NCBI GenBank assembly: GCA_049522195.1
Contig: JBEKOB010000001.1
Location: 62,001 to 126,000, forward strand
Length of the DNA: 64,000 nt
Direction: 5' to 3'
Origin: UBA9647 sp049522195
Lineage (GTDB): Bacteria > Bacteroidota > Ignavibacteria > UBA10030
Position 1 is the first letter of the stretch, and each line of letters opens with the position of its first letter. A program made the translations under genes and the position numbers. The notes beneath the pieces are model-generated. The model had not been told where the DNA came from and did no database searches. It saw only the letters and a program-made list of their open reading frames with translations. Shown piece after piece: positions 1 to 10,502 of the stretch.

Positions 1-8
1 GGTTCTAC

Positions 9-3000
9 ATGCCATTTACATCAAGCGAAGCGTCAGCAAAGAAGACCTTCTCCAAGATCATCATTAGCCTGGCATCGCCTGATATGATTCTGGCCCGCTC
101 GCATGGCGAGGTTACGAAGCCGGAAACAATCAACTATCGATCGTTCCGACCCGAGAAAGATGGTCTCTTTTGTGAGAAGATTTTTGGGCCGGTACGCGAT
201 TGGGAATGCCATTGCGGTAAATACAAGCGCATTCGCTACAAGGGGATCACGTGCGATCGTTGCGGCGTTGAAGTGACACAGAAAAGCGTCCGCCGCGAGC
301 GGATGGGGCACATCGCCCTCGCAGTACCTGTCGTGCACATCTGGTACTTCCGGTCACTCCCCAGCAAGATCGGTTACGTCCTCGGGCTCTCCAGCAAAGA
401 ACTCGAGAAGATCATTTACTACGAATCGTACGTCGTCATCAACCCGGGCACAACAGGAATCCAGAAGCAGGACCTGATCACTGAGGACCAGTACCTCGAG
501 ATTATGGCTTCGCTGCCTGAGAACAACCAGCACCTCGAAGATTCCGACCCGAAGAAGTTCATCGCCAAGATGGGTGGCGACGCGATCAAGGATTTGCTCC
601 GTCGCGTCAATGTCGAAGAGCTTGCACTCCAGCTACGCGCTGAAGTGAAGACTGAGACATCGGTTCAGAAGAAAACGGAAGCCCTCAAGCGCCTGCGCGT
701 TCTCGAAGCGTTCCGCAAGAGCGAGATAAACGCTCCGAACAAACCCGACTGGATGGTGCTCGATGTTATTCCGGTCATTCCTCCCGAACTGCGCCCGCTG
801 GTGCCGTTGGAAGGTGGTCGGTTCGCGACATCCGATCTGAATGATCTGTATCGCCGCGTTATTATCCGCAACAACCGTCTGAAGAGATTGATTGAGATCA
901 AGGCTCCTGAAGTCATCCTTCGTAACGAGAAGAGAATGCTTCAGGAAGCAGTCGACTCCTTGCTGGACAATTCACGTCGCGTCAACGCAGTGCGCAGCGA
1001 CAACAATCGCGCACTCAAATCCCTCTCCGATATGTTGAAGGGAAAGCAGGGGCGGTTCCGTCAGAACCTCCTCGGCAAGCGTGTTGATTACTCGGGCCGT
1101 TCCGTGATCGTCGTCGGCCCGGAGCTGAAGCTTCATGAGTGTGGTCTGCCGAAGGACATGGCCGTCGAGTTGTTCAAGCCGCACATCATCCGCAAGCTCA
1201 TCGAGCGCGGATTGGTGAAGACGGTGAAGAGCGCAAAGAAGATGGTCGATAAGAAGGGTCCCGAGGTGTGGGATATCCTTGACCACATCATCGATGGTCA
1301 TCCGGTGCTCCTCAACCGTGCCCCGACACTGCACCGCCTCGGCATCCAGGCGTTCCAGCCTGTGCTCGTCGAAGGCAAAGCGATCCGCATTCACCCGATG
1401 GTCTGTACTGCATTCAACGCGGACTTTGACGGTGACCAGATGGCCGTGCACGTGCCGTTATCGTACGAAGCGCAGCTTGAAGCACGAATCCTGATGTTGT
1501 CCAGCCACAATATTCTGTCCCCGGCGAGCGGTGCGCCGATTGTTACGCCGACGCAGGACCAGGTGCTTGGCTGCTACTACCTGACGAAGTCGAAGGTGGA
1601 AGATGTCGGTGAAGGGATGACCTTCTACTCGCCGCAGGAAGTCATCATCGCATTTGACCAGAAGAAAATCGGTCTCCACGCTCGCATCAAGGTTCGCATC
1701 GAAGGGACGCTCGTCGAAACGACCACCGGTCGCGTGGTGTTCAATCAGATTGTTCCGAAAGACGTTCCGTTTATCAACGAGCTGTTGAACAAGAAACGCC
1801 TCGTCCAGATTATCGCCAACGTATTCCGTCGTTGCGGTAACCTTGTGACTGCGAAGTTCCTGGATAACCTGAAGAGCCTCGGATTCCAGTACGCGACACA
1901 GGGCGGATTGTCCGTGTCCATCGGTGACGTTATCATCCCGCGTGAGAAGTACGAGATGGTCGCAAAAGCCCAGAAGGATGTGGAAAACGTTGAGAACCAG
2001 TATTATCGTGGCTTCATCACGAACGGTGAGCGCTACAATAAGGTGATCGACATCTGGACCCGTGCGACGAGCAGAATCGCCGAGAAGCTGTTTGACTCGC
2101 TCCAACATTCAAAAGAAGGGTTCAACTCGCTGTATATGATGGTCGACTCGGGTGCTCGTGGTTCGAAAGAGCAGGTCCGTCAGCTCGCAGGTATGCGCGG
2201 TTTGATGGCCAAGCCGCAAAAGAGCATGTCGGGTGCTACAGGCGAGTTGATCGAGAACCCGATCACTGCGAACTTCCGCGAAGGGTTGTCGATCCTTGAG
2301 TACTTCATCTCCACGCACGGTGCTCGAAAAGGTCTTGCCGATACCGCTCTGAAGACGGCTGACGCAGGTTATCTGACCCGCCGTCTGATCGATGTCGCCC
2401 AGGACGCCATCATCGCTGAAGAGGATTGCGGTACGATCCGCGGTGTGCTCACCGGAGCGTTGAAAGAAGGAGAAGACGTGAAGGAGCCGTTGGCCGAGCG
2501 TATTCTCGGACGTGTGTCCGTCCACGATGTCACCGACCCTCTGTCGGGCGAAATCATCGTCAAGACAGGCGAAGTGATCGATGAGGACAAGGCGCAGCGC
2601 ATTTCCGAAACGTCGATCGAGCTCGTTGAGATTCGTTCTGCGCTGACGTGCAGCTCGCGTCGCGGTATCTGCGCAAAGTGCTACGGCAGGGACCTGACCA
2701 CCGGCAAGCTCGTCGAGCCAGGAACTGCAACCGGTGTTATCGCCGCACAGTCTATCGGCGAACCGGGTACGCAGCTGACACTGCGAACGTTCCACACCGG
2801 CGGTACTGCAAGCTTGATTGCCGCACAATCTCAGATCGTTTCGAAGTTCGAGGGGCGCGTAAAGTATGAGGGTTTGAAGACGATCGAAGTTGATTCCGAG
2901 ACCGGCAAGCACCTGATTGCTTCCGGCCGCAGCGGTGTCATCAACATCATTGACGACGACAACCGTGTCCTGACAAAATACGACGTGCCATACGGCTCGG

Positions 3001-4304
3001 TGATCATGATTCGTGATGGAGCGAAAGTCGCGAAGGGTGAGATGATTTACGAATGGGATCCGTACAACGCCGTCATCGTATCAGAGCACAAGGGAACGCT
3101 GAAGTACGTCGACTTGAAAGAGAACGTGACCTATCGGGAAGAGCCGGACGAACAGACGGGACATATCCAGAAGGTGGTTATCGACAGCCGTGAGAAGAGC
3201 CTCATCCCGGCTATTTCAGTCACTAACGCAAAGGGGCAGAAACTCGCCAGCTATCCGATCCCGACCCGTGCACATCTTATCGTCGATGACGGTGAGGAAA
3301 TCCAGGCAGGTACGGTACTCGTGAAGATCCCGCGTGACATTGGCAAGACTCGCGACATCACGGGCGGTCTGCCGCGCGTGACGGAGCTCTTTGAAGGCCG
3401 CCATCCGAACGAGCCGGCGATCGTATCTGAAATCGACGGTATTGTGACGATCGGTCAGCCGAAGCGTGGTGCGCGCGAGGTGTTTGTCCAAAGTCACGAC
3501 GGTAAAGACAAGCGGACATACCTCATCCCGTTGGGAAAGCATATCCTGGTACAGGACAACGATGTCGTACGAGCGGGCGAGCGGCTCTCCGCCGGCGCCA
3601 TTGATCCTCATGATATTCTTCGGATCAAGGGAACGACAGCTGTTCAGGAATACCTTGTGAACGAGATTCAGGAAGTGTACCGCATGCAGGGTGTGAAGAT
3701 CAACGACAAGCACATTGAAGTCATCGTCCGCATGATGATGCAGAAGGAACGCATCGTTGATCCGGGTGACACGAAGTACCTGGAAGGGGACAACGTTGAC
3801 AAGTCACGGCTACATGATGAAAACGACAGCCTCGTCGGAAAAGTGGTCGTTGTGAACAAAGGTGATTCGAAGCTGAAGATCGGTACCGTTACGACCAAGA
3901 AAGCCGCCCGCGAAATCAACGCAGACCTTCGGAAAAAGACCAAGAAAGTGGTTGAGGTTCGTGATGGGGATCCGGCGACATCCGAGCCGATCCTCCTCGG
4001 CATCACTCAGGCCTCTTTGACAACGGACAGCTGGATTTCCGCTGCCTCATTCCAAGAAACGACAAAGGTTTTGACGGATGCGGCGATCGAAGGCAAGCTC
4101 GATAATCTGCTTGGTTTGAAGGAAAACGTGATTATGGGACATCTGATTCCGGCTGGAACTGGGCAGAAGAAATACCGCGAACTCTTTGTGGAGTCACCCG
4201 AGGTTCCGGCTACAGTGGTTGAGGCGACGGTTGCGCCTGGAGAACCGGTCGAGGTCGAGGAGCCCAAGGAACGGAAGAGGAAGATCAGAATTGTTGCGCC
4301 GTAG
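9..4304 (+). CDS. rpoC: DNA-directed RNA polymerase subunit beta'
   Basis: Largest catalytic subunit of RNA polymerase; with beta it forms the active-site cleft for transcription. The 1431-residue protein shows the N-terminal zinc-binding cysteines (CHCGKYKRIRYKGITCDRCG), the absolutely conserved NADFDGD motif at residues 470-476 whose three aspartates hold the catalytic magnesium, a second zinc site (C881, C888, C891) and the trigger-loop region with QSIGEPGTQLTLRTFHTGG. Length fits the family without a large lineage insertion. A proline/glutamate then basic tail closes the protein. The ATG lies 8 bases from the window edge, so its ribosome-binding site is only partly visible; rpoB is presumably just outside. 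The str operon follows 108 bp downstream behind its own promoter. Confidence 0.98.
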   Translation: MPFTSSEASAKKTFSKIIISLASPDMILARSHGEVTKPETINYRSFRPEKDGLFCEKIFGPVRDWECHCGKYKRIRYKGITCDRCGVEVTQKSVRRERMGHIALAVPVVHIWYFRSLPSKIGYVLGLSSKELEKIIYYESYVVINPGTTGIQKQDLITEDQYLEIMASLPENNQHLEDSDPKKFIAKMGGDAIKDLLRRVNVEELALQLRAEVKTETSVQKKTEALKRLRVLEAFRKSEINAPNKPDWMVLDVIPVIPPELRPLVPLEGGRFATSDLNDLYRRVIIRNNRLKRLIEIKAPEVILRNEKRMLQEAVDSLLDNSRRVNAVRSDNNRALKSLSDMLKGKQGRFRQNLLGKRVDYSGRSVIVVGPELKLHECGLPKDMAVELFKPHIIRKLIERGLVKTVKSAKKMVDKKGPEVWDILDHIIDGHPVLLNRAPTLHRLGIQAFQPVLVEGKAIRIHPMVCTAFNADFDGDQMAVHVPLSYEAQLEARILMLSSHNILSPASGAPIVTPTQDQVLGCYYLTKSKVEDVGEGMTFYSPQEVIIAFDQKKIGLHARIKVRIEGTLVETTTGRVVFNQIVPKDVPFINELLNKKRLVQIIANVFRRCGNLVTAKFLDNLKSLGFQYATQGGLSVSIGDVIIPREKYEMVAKAQKDVENVENQYYRGFITNGERYNKVIDIWTRATSRIAEKLFDSLQHSKEGFNSLYMMVDSGARGSKEQVRQLAGMRGLMAKPQKSMSGATGELIENPITANFREGLSILEYFISTHGARKGLADTALKTADAGYLTRRLIDVAQDAIIAEEDCGTIRGVLTGALKEGEDVKEPLAERILGRVSVHDVTDPLSGEIIVKTGEVIDEDKAQRISETSIELVEIRSALTCSSRRGICAKCYGRDLTTGKLVEPGTATGVIAAQSIGEPGTQLTLRTFHTGGTASLIAAQSQIVSKFEGRVKYEGLKTIEVDSETGKHLIASGRSGVINIIDDDNRVLTKYDVPYGSVIMIRDGAKVAKGEMIYEWDPYNAVIVSEHKGTLKYVDLKENVTYREEPDEQTGHIQKVVIDSREKSLIPAISVTNAKGQKLASYPIPTRAHLIVDDGEEIQAGTVLVKIPRDIGKTRDITGGLPRVTELFEGRHPNEPAIVSEIDGIVTIGQPKRGAREVFVQSHDGKDKRTYLIPLGKHILVQDNDVVRAGERLSAGAIDPHDILRIKGTTAVQEYLVNEIQEVYRMQGVKINDKHIEVIVRMMMQKERIVDPGDTKYLEGDNVDKSRLHDENDSLVGKVVVVNKGDSKLKIGTVTTKKAAREINADLRKKTKKVVEVRDGDPATSEPILLGITQASLTTDSWISAASFQETTKVLTDAAIEGKLDNLLGLKENVIMGHLIPAGTGQKKYRELFVESPEVPATVVEATVAPGEPVEVEEPKERKRKIRIVAP

Positions 4305-4336
4305 CCCCAGAAATCCTTCGGCACAGCAGAAAGTGT

Positions 4337-4365
4337 TTGACAAAGTGCTGAAATAGCAGTATATT
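4337..4365 (+). promoter_or_regulatory. Sigma70-type promoter of the str operon
   Basis: A perfect TTGACA (4337-4342), a 17-bp spacer and TATATT (4360-4365, five of six matches to TATAAT) lie in the rpoC-rpsL gap, about 48 bp before the rpsL start. The same hexamers and spacing recur before the TonB receptor at 31235-31263, which supports a genuine housekeeping promoter. It would allow rpsL-rpsG-fusA-tuf to be transcribed independently of rpoBC. Confidence 0.7.
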
Positions 4366-4412
4366 AAAAAGCTATTTTAATCAACTTTTTGCCTTAAGAG
4401 GAGCCGAACTGA

Positions 4413-4790
4413 TTGCCGACAATTAATCAACTGGTTCGCCATAGCAGAGAACAGGTACTGTGGAAGAGTAAGTCCCCTGCGCTGCAATCCAGCCCGCAGA
4501 AGCGGGGTGTATGCACAAGGGTTTACACAACAACTCCCAAGAAACCAAACTCAGCTCTCAGAAAGGTCGCCCGTGTTCGCTTGACCAATGGGATGGAGGT
4601 CACCGCCTACATTCCCGGTGAAGGCCATAATCTGCAGGAACACTCTATTGTTCTGATCAGAGGCGGTCGTGTCAAGGACCTTCCGGGTGTTCGCTACCAC
4701 ATTATTCGTGGGACGCTGGACACACAAGGTGTGCAGGATCGCAAACAGGGGCGCTCAAAGTACGGAGCCAAAAAGCCGAAGCAGGCTTAG
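4413..4790 (+). CDS. rpsL: 30S ribosomal protein S12
   Basis: S12 sits at the decoding centre of the small subunit and contributes to translational accuracy. The 125-residue protein starts MPTINQLVRHSREQ and carries the conserved loop with TTPKKPNSALRKVARVRLTNG and the PGVRYHIIRG segment, essentially the normal family length. The start is TTG at 4413, chosen because AAGAGGAG ends 9 bases upstream and the peptide matches the family N-terminus exactly. First gene of the str operon, 14 bp before rpsG. Confidence 0.97.
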   Translation: MPTINQLVRHSREQVLWKSKSPALQSSPQKRGVCTRVYTTTPKKPNSALRKVARVRLTNGMEVTAYIPGEGHNLQEHSIVLIRGGRVKDLPGVRYHIIRGTLDTQGVQDRKQGRSKYGAKKPKQA

Positions 4791-4804
4791 GTCGCAGAGA
4801 ACTG

Positions 4805-5272
4805 ATGAGAAAGAAACGCTCAACAAAACGCATTGCCAGTCCTGATCCAAAGTATCAGGACATTCTTGTGTCACGCTTCATCAATTCCTTGCTGAAGAAG
4901 GGGAAGAAGCATACTGCCCGGGGGATCCTCTACGGGGCCTTCGAACTCATCGAGGAAAAGACAAAGAACAAGCCTCTGGATGTTTTCAAGAAAGCGGTTA
5001 ATAATGCGTCGCCCATGATCGAAGTGCGCGCACGCAGAGTCGGTGGTGCTACCTATCAAGTTCCCACAGAAGTTCGTCCCGAGCGACGAACCGCTCTTGC
5101 TATCCGCTGGTTGATTAGCTACGCCAAAGAACGCTCGGATACATCGATGGCACAGAAACTGGCCTCCGAATTGATGGCCGCCGCTACAGGTGAGGGTGGC
5201 GCGATCAAGAAGAAGGACGATGTCCATCGCATGGCGGAAGCCAACAAGGCTTTTGCCCACTTTAAGTGGTAA
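4805..5272 (+). CDS. rpsG: 30S ribosomal protein S7
   Basis: S7 nucleates assembly of the 30S head by binding the 3' domain of 16S rRNA. The 155 residues (MRKKRSTKRIASPDPKYQD, then VSRFINSLLKKGKKHTA, and RRVGGATYQVPTEVRPERR) match S7 throughout. It lies between rpsL and fusA, the standard str order. In other bacteria S7 is the autoregulator of this operon; I see no evidence for or against that here. Confidence 0.97.
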   Translation: MRKKRSTKRIASPDPKYQDILVSRFINSLLKKGKKHTARGILYGAFELIEEKTKNKPLDVFKKAVNNASPMIEVRARRVGGATYQVPTEVRPERRTALAIRWLISYAKERSDTSMAQKLASELMAAATGEGGAIKKKDDVHRMAEANKAFAHFKW

Positions 5273-5321
5273 TCACGTACCGCTCGTTCGGTGTATAATT
5301 CATTTTGCATTCACATACCGT

Positions 5322-5339
5322 AGGGGGATACTGCCCCCT
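5322..5339 (+). promoter_or_regulatory. Short hairpin in the rpsG-fusA spacer
   Basis: AGGGGG (5322-5327) and CCCCCT (5334-5339) form a perfect 6-bp stem over a 6-base loop. It lies 17 bp before the fusA start, where no Shine-Dalgarno sequence is otherwise visible, so the G-run might be sequestered. There is no U-tract, so it is not a convincing terminator. A TATAAT at 5294-5299 lacks a partner -35 box. Function is unknown. Confidence 0.35.
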
Positions 5340-5356
5340 CGGGTCACTGTAATTTT

Positions 5357-7459
5357 ATGCCCCGCGACTACTCTCTAGAGAAAACCAGGAATATCGGCAT
5401 CATGGCTCACATCGATGCCGGTAAGACCACCACAACGGAGCGCATCCTGTTTTACACAGGCGTGCTGCACCGTATGGGTGAGGTGCACGACGGCGCGGCG
5501 ACGATGGATTGGATGGAGCAGGAGAAGGAAAGGGGCATCACGATTACAAGTGCTGCAACAACCTGTTTCTGGCGCGACCATCAAATCAACATTATCGATA
5601 CGCCAGGGCACGTCGATTTCACAATCGAAGTTGAACGCTCTTTGCGTGTCCTTGACGGTGCAGTGGCGCTCTTTTGTTCTGTCGGCGGAGTCGAGCCGCA
5701 ATCGGAAACGGTTTGGCGCCAGGCGGATAAGTACGGCGTGCCGCGCATCGCATTCGTCAATAAGATGGATCGGGCTGGTGCGGACTTCCTTGGCGTTGTC
5801 GAGATGATACGCCAGCGCCTGAGCGCGAACGCGGTCCCCGTTCACCTCCCCGTGGGAGAAGGCGAGATGTTTGCCGGTATCATCGACCTCATCACGATGA
5901 AGGCGAGGATGTATCACGAAGGAACGCAGGGCGCCACGTGGGATGATATTGAAATCCCCGAAAAGCTGCGCCCGAAGGCGAATGAATATCGAATCAAGAT
6001 GCTCGAGGCGGTTGCCGATGAAGACGATACGCTTCTCGAAAAGTATCTTGAAGGGAAAAAGATTTCACCGGAAGAGATCAGAGAAGTCCTCCGCCGGGCG
6101 ACTTTGAAAGTCAGCATTATTCCGGTCTTGTGCGGTTCGTCGTTCAAGAATAAGGGAGTCCAGAACCTTCTCGACGCCATCGTCGATCTCCTGCCTTCTC
6201 CTTTGGACATCAATAATGGAGAAGTCCATGGACACCATCCCCACAGGCGGGATGATGTGGTTCGAAAAGTGAGCGATGAAGAGGAGTTCACCGCGTTGGC
6301 GTTCAAGATTATGACGGATCCGTTCGTCGGCCGGTTGACATATTTTAGAGTCTATTCAGGCAAGCTCTCGTCAGGTTCGTACGTCTACAATGTAACGAAC
6401 GACAAGAAGGAGCGGTTGTCCCGTCTGCTGCGCATGCACGCTAACCACAGAGAAGAGGTCAGCGAGGCATACACAGGTGACATCGTTGCGGGTATCGGGT
6501 TGAAAAATACCCGGACCGGCGACACGCTGGCGAACGAAGATAATCCGATCTTGCTCGAGAAAATGATATTTCCGGAGCCTGTCATTGATGTCGCGATTGA
6601 GCCGAAGACAAAGGCCGATCAGGAGAAGCTCGGTGAAGCTCTTCAGCGCCTGGCAGAAGAAGATCCGACGTTTCGCGTTTCTTCTAATGAGGAAACTGGG
6701 CAGACGATCATCAGCGGGATGGGCGAGCTCCATCTCGAGATCATTGTCGACCGCATGAAGCGCGAATTCCGCGTTGAAGCAAACGTCGGGAAACCGCAAG
6801 TTGCGTACAAAGAGACTATCACCAAGAAAGTGGAAGCGGAAGGCAAGTTTATCCGCCAGAGTGGTGGCCGTGGCCAATTCGGACATGTCTGGATCGAGAT
6901 TGAACCCAACGAAAAGGGGAAGGGCTTCGAATTCGAGAACGATATCGTCGGTGGTTCCATACCACGCGAGTACATCAAGCCAACTGAAGAAGGCATCATT
7001 GAAGCGATGAAGAATGGTGTCCTCGCCGGCTATCCGGTAGAGGATGTGAAGGTGAGATTGTTCGAAGGATCATTCCACGCGGTGGATTCGTCGGAGATGG
7101 CCTTCAAGATCGCCGGGTCCATGGCCTTTAAGGAAGCTGCACGCAGGGCGGGTCCGGCCATACTCGAGCCGATTATGGCAGTCGAAGTCGTCACGCCGGA
7201 AGAATATCTCGGCGATGTGATGGGAGACCTTAGTTCCCGTCGCGGCAAGATTGAAGGCATGACAACACGCAAAGATGCTCAGGTGATCAAAGGGATGGTT
7301 CCGCTCTCGGAGATGTTCGGGTATGCGACCGTCATGCGGTCAATGACCCAAGGACGTGCACTGTACACGATGCAGTTCTCACACTACGAGCAGGTTCCGA
7401 AATCGATCTCGGATCAAATCATTGAAAAAGTTCGAGGCAAAGAAGCAGCTACGGCGTAA
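5357..7459 (+). CDS. fusA: Elongation factor G
   Basis: Translational GTPase that drives ribosomal translocation and, with RRF, ribosome recycling. The 700-residue protein has G1 AHIDAGKTT at 17-25, G3 DTPGH at 81-85 and G4 NKMD at 135-138, followed by the domain II-V sequence including the IV-domain stretch SGGRGQFGHVWIEIEPN. Length is normal for bacterial EF-G. The ATG at 5357 gives the canonical N-terminus although no clear ribosome-binding site precedes it. Third gene of the str operon, 51 bp before tuf. Confidence 0.98.
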   Translation: MPRDYSLEKTRNIGIMAHIDAGKTTTTERILFYTGVLHRMGEVHDGAATMDWMEQEKERGITITSAATTCFWRDHQINIIDTPGHVDFTIEVERSLRVLDGAVALFCSVGGVEPQSETVWRQADKYGVPRIAFVNKMDRAGADFLGVVEMIRQRLSANAVPVHLPVGEGEMFAGIIDLITMKARMYHEGTQGATWDDIEIPEKLRPKANEYRIKMLEAVADEDDTLLEKYLEGKKISPEEIREVLRRATLKVSIIPVLCGSSFKNKGVQNLLDAIVDLLPSPLDINNGEVHGHHPHRRDDVVRKVSDEEEFTALAFKIMTDPFVGRLTYFRVYSGKLSSGSYVYNVTNDKKERLSRLLRMHANHREEVSEAYTGDIVAGIGLKNTRTGDTLANEDNPILLEKMIFPEPVIDVAIEPKTKADQEKLGEALQRLAEEDPTFRVSSNEETGQTIISGMGELHLEIIVDRMKREFRVEANVGKPQVAYKETITKKVEAEGKFIRQSGGRGQFGHVWIEIEPNEKGKGFEFENDIVGGSIPREYIKPTEEGIIEAMKNGVLAGYPVEDVKVRLFEGSFHAVDSSEMAFKIAGSMAFKEAARRAGPAILEPIMAVEVVTPEEYLGDVMGDLSSRRGKIEGMTTRKDAQVIKGMVPLSEMFGYATVMRSMTQGRALYTMQFSHYEQVPKSISDQIIEKVRGKEAATA

Positions 7460-7510
7460 TGGGACTTCGAAAGTAATAGACCAAAGACACAACCAAAGGA
7501 GATCATCCAC

Positions 7511-8722
<1,212 letters not shown>

Positions 8723-8727
8723 TCCTG

Positions 8728-8766
8728 AGGGTTCTGGCTTCTGGTCGGAACCCTTTCACTTTTTTC
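8728..8766 (+). terminator. Candidate intrinsic terminator between tuf and rpsJ
   Basis: AGGGTTC (8728-8734) pairs with GAACCCT (8748-8754), followed by TTTCACTTTTTTC. Stem and U-rich tail are in the right order, with a 13-base loop. It lies directly after tuf and could partly separate the str genes from the S10 genes or act as an attenuator. No obvious new promoter follows in the 28 bp before rpsJ, so complete termination would be unexpected. Confidence 0.6.
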
Positions 8767-8794
8767 ATTCTCGTAACTGAGGGAGGAATCTTCG

Positions 8795-9103
8795 TTGGCT
8801 GGTCAGAAGATTCGCATCAAGTTAAAGTCGTACGATCACAATCTGATCGATAAATCGGCTGAGAAGATCATCAAGACGGTAAAGGCGACTGGAGCCGTTG
8901 TGTCTGGTCCCATTCCTTTGCCCACGAAACGGTCGCTTTACGTCGTGAACCGGTCTCCTCACGTTGATAAGAAATCGCGCGAGCAATTCGAGACGCGATC
9001 GCACAAACGACTGATTGACATTCTCAACTCTACGAGCAAGACGGTGGATTCGCTGATGAAGCTGGAATTGCCCGCAGGTGTTGATGTGGAGATCAAAGTC
9101 TAG
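8795..9103 (+). CDS. rpsJ: 30S ribosomal protein S10
   Basis: S10 is a component of the 30S head; in other bacteria it also works as NusE in antitermination. The 102-residue protein (MAGQKIRIKLKSYDHNLIDKSAEKI, PLPTKRSLYVVNRSPHVDKKSREQFETR) matches the family over its whole length. The start is TTG at 8795, supported by a GGAGGA element about 8 bases upstream and by the family N-terminus. First gene of the S10 cluster. Confidence 0.97.
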   Translation: MAGQKIRIKLKSYDHNLIDKSAEKIIKTVKATGAVVSGPIPLPTKRSLYVVNRSPHVDKKSREQFETRSHKRLIDILNSTSKTVDSLMKLELPAGVDVEIKV

Positions 9104-9157
9104 TGTTGATCGATTGATTGTACGAAACCTTCACGTATATCCATTTTGTATTGAGAG

Positions 9158-9190
9158 CCTTGTCCGGACACAACGCGTGAACCGGCAAGG
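9158..9190 (+). promoter_or_regulatory. Hairpin in the rpsJ-rplC spacer
   Basis: CCTTG-T-CCGG (9158-9167) can pair with CCGG-CAAGG (9182-9190), giving 9 bp with one bulged base, in the unusually wide 108-bp gap before rplC. A weak promoter-like pair (TTGATT at 9114, TATATC at 9136) precedes it. It may be an mRNA leader used for ribosomal-protein feedback, but nothing in the sequence identifies a ligand. Confidence 0.3.
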
Positions 9191-9211
9191 GGATGACTCA
9201 GGAGCAGAACA

Positions 9212-9838
9212 GTGAGCAGCATTCTCGGCAAAAAGATTGGAATGACAAGTATCTTTGATGACAACGGGCAGATGATTCCCTGCACCATCATCGAAGCCGG
9301 TCCGTGCTACGTCACCCAGGTCAGGACGAAAGACAGGGATGGGTACGAAGCTGTCCAGCTGGGCTTTGATGAAATCAAAGAGCGGCTTGTGAACAAGCCA
9401 TTGAAAGGGCACTTCAAGAGGAGCGGAGTGAAACCACTGCGCCTCATCTCGGAGTTCCGCATTTTCAACGGGACGCAATTTCAGATCGGGCAGGAAGTCC
9501 GCGTCGATACCTTTACGCAAGGTGATGTTGTCGATGTCAGCGGCCGGTCGAAAGGAAGGGGCTTCCAGGGTGTCGTGAAGCGGCATCACTTTGGCGGCGT
9601 TGGTATGACCACGCACGGTCAGTCTGACCGCGTGCGCGCCCCCGGGTCCATCGGTGCTAGTTCGTATCCTTCACGCGTCATGAAGGGGCGGCGTATGGCT
9701 GGCCGGATGGGCGGAGAGCGTGTCACTGTGAAAAACCTCACGGTGCTCAAGGTGATCGCAGAGTCGAATATCCTGATCGTGAAGGGATCTGTCCCAGGAG
9801 CTATCAATTGTTATCTCGAAATCGTAAAACAGAGCTGA
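9212..9838 (+). CDS. rplC: 50S ribosomal protein L3
   Basis: Early assembly protein of the large subunit that reaches towards the peptidyl-transferase centre. The 208 residues start SSILGKKIGMTSIFDDNG and contain the family segment RSKGRGFQGVVKRHHFGG and the THGQSDRVRAPGSIGASSYPSRV loop. Start is GTG at 9212, with CAGGAG about 7 bases upstream. It follows rpsJ after a structured 108-bp spacer and precedes rplD by 25 bp. Confidence 0.97.
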   Translation: MSSILGKKIGMTSIFDDNGQMIPCTIIEAGPCYVTQVRTKDRDGYEAVQLGFDEIKERLVNKPLKGHFKRSGVKPLRLISEFRIFNGTQFQIGQEVRVDTFTQGDVVDVSGRSKGRGFQGVVKRHHFGGVGMTTHGQSDRVRAPGSIGASSYPSRVMKGRRMAGRMGGERVTVKNLTVLKVIAESNILIVKGSVPGAINCYLEIVKQS

Positions 9839-9863
9839 GACGTAGTGCTCGGGAAGAAAATCC

Positions 9864-10493
9864 ATGGAGTTAGAAGTCTATAAAAAAGACGGTACGAAGA
9901 GCGGCCAAACGGTGACGCTCGCGCCCGAAGTCTTTGAGATCACGCCGAACGACCACGCGATCTATCAGGCGGTCCGTTCGATCCAGGCGAACCAGCGGCA
10001 GGGTACACATAAGGTCAAGGGACGCAGCGAGGTGCGTGGTGGCGGCAGAAAGCCCTTCAAGCAGAAGAAGACAGGCCGTGCGCGCTCCGGATCGACCCGC
10101 TCTGGAATATGGGTCGGTGGCGGTTCGATCTTCGGTCCTCAGCCGCATGACTATGTGGTAAAGCTGTCGGCGAAAGTGCGTGCGCTTGCCAGAAGGTCTG
10201 CCCTCAGCTACAAGGCGAAAGACAATCAGATCGTTGTGGTGGAAGATTTCAGCCTCGAAGCTCCGAAGACCAAGGAGCTGATGGCCGTGCTGAAGGCGTT
10301 GTCACTCTCTGGAAAGAAGACGCTGGTGCTGACGACCAAGAACGAAGAGAGTCTTTACAAGTCAAGCCGCAACATCCCGACGGTCAGTGTGCGGGAAGCC
10401 GGCAAGGCCTCGACGTATGACATCCTTGATACACAGGTGCTGCTGATTCAGAAGAGCGCCGTCGAAGTCCTCCAGAAATCGTTGACGAACTAG
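9864..10493 (+). CDS. rplD: 50S ribosomal protein L4
   Basis: L4 binds 23S rRNA and lines the nascent peptide tunnel. The 209-residue protein shows the tunnel-extension region GGGRKPFKQKKTGRARSGS near residues 52-70 and the C-terminal ILDTQVLLIQKSAVE segment. In enterobacteria L4 represses the S10 operon; that function cannot be judged here. Only 9 bp separate it from rplW. Confidence 0.97.
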   Translation: MELEVYKKDGTKSGQTVTLAPEVFEITPNDHAIYQAVRSIQANQRQGTHKVKGRSEVRGGGRKPFKQKKTGRARSGSTRSGIWVGGGSIFGPQPHDYVVKLSAKVRALARRSALSYKAKDNQIVVVEDFSLEAPKTKELMAVLKALSLSGKKTLVLTTKNEESLYKSSRNIPTVSVREAGKASTYDILDTQVLLIQKSAVEVLQKSLTN

Positions 10494-10502
10494 GCAAGAG
10501 AC

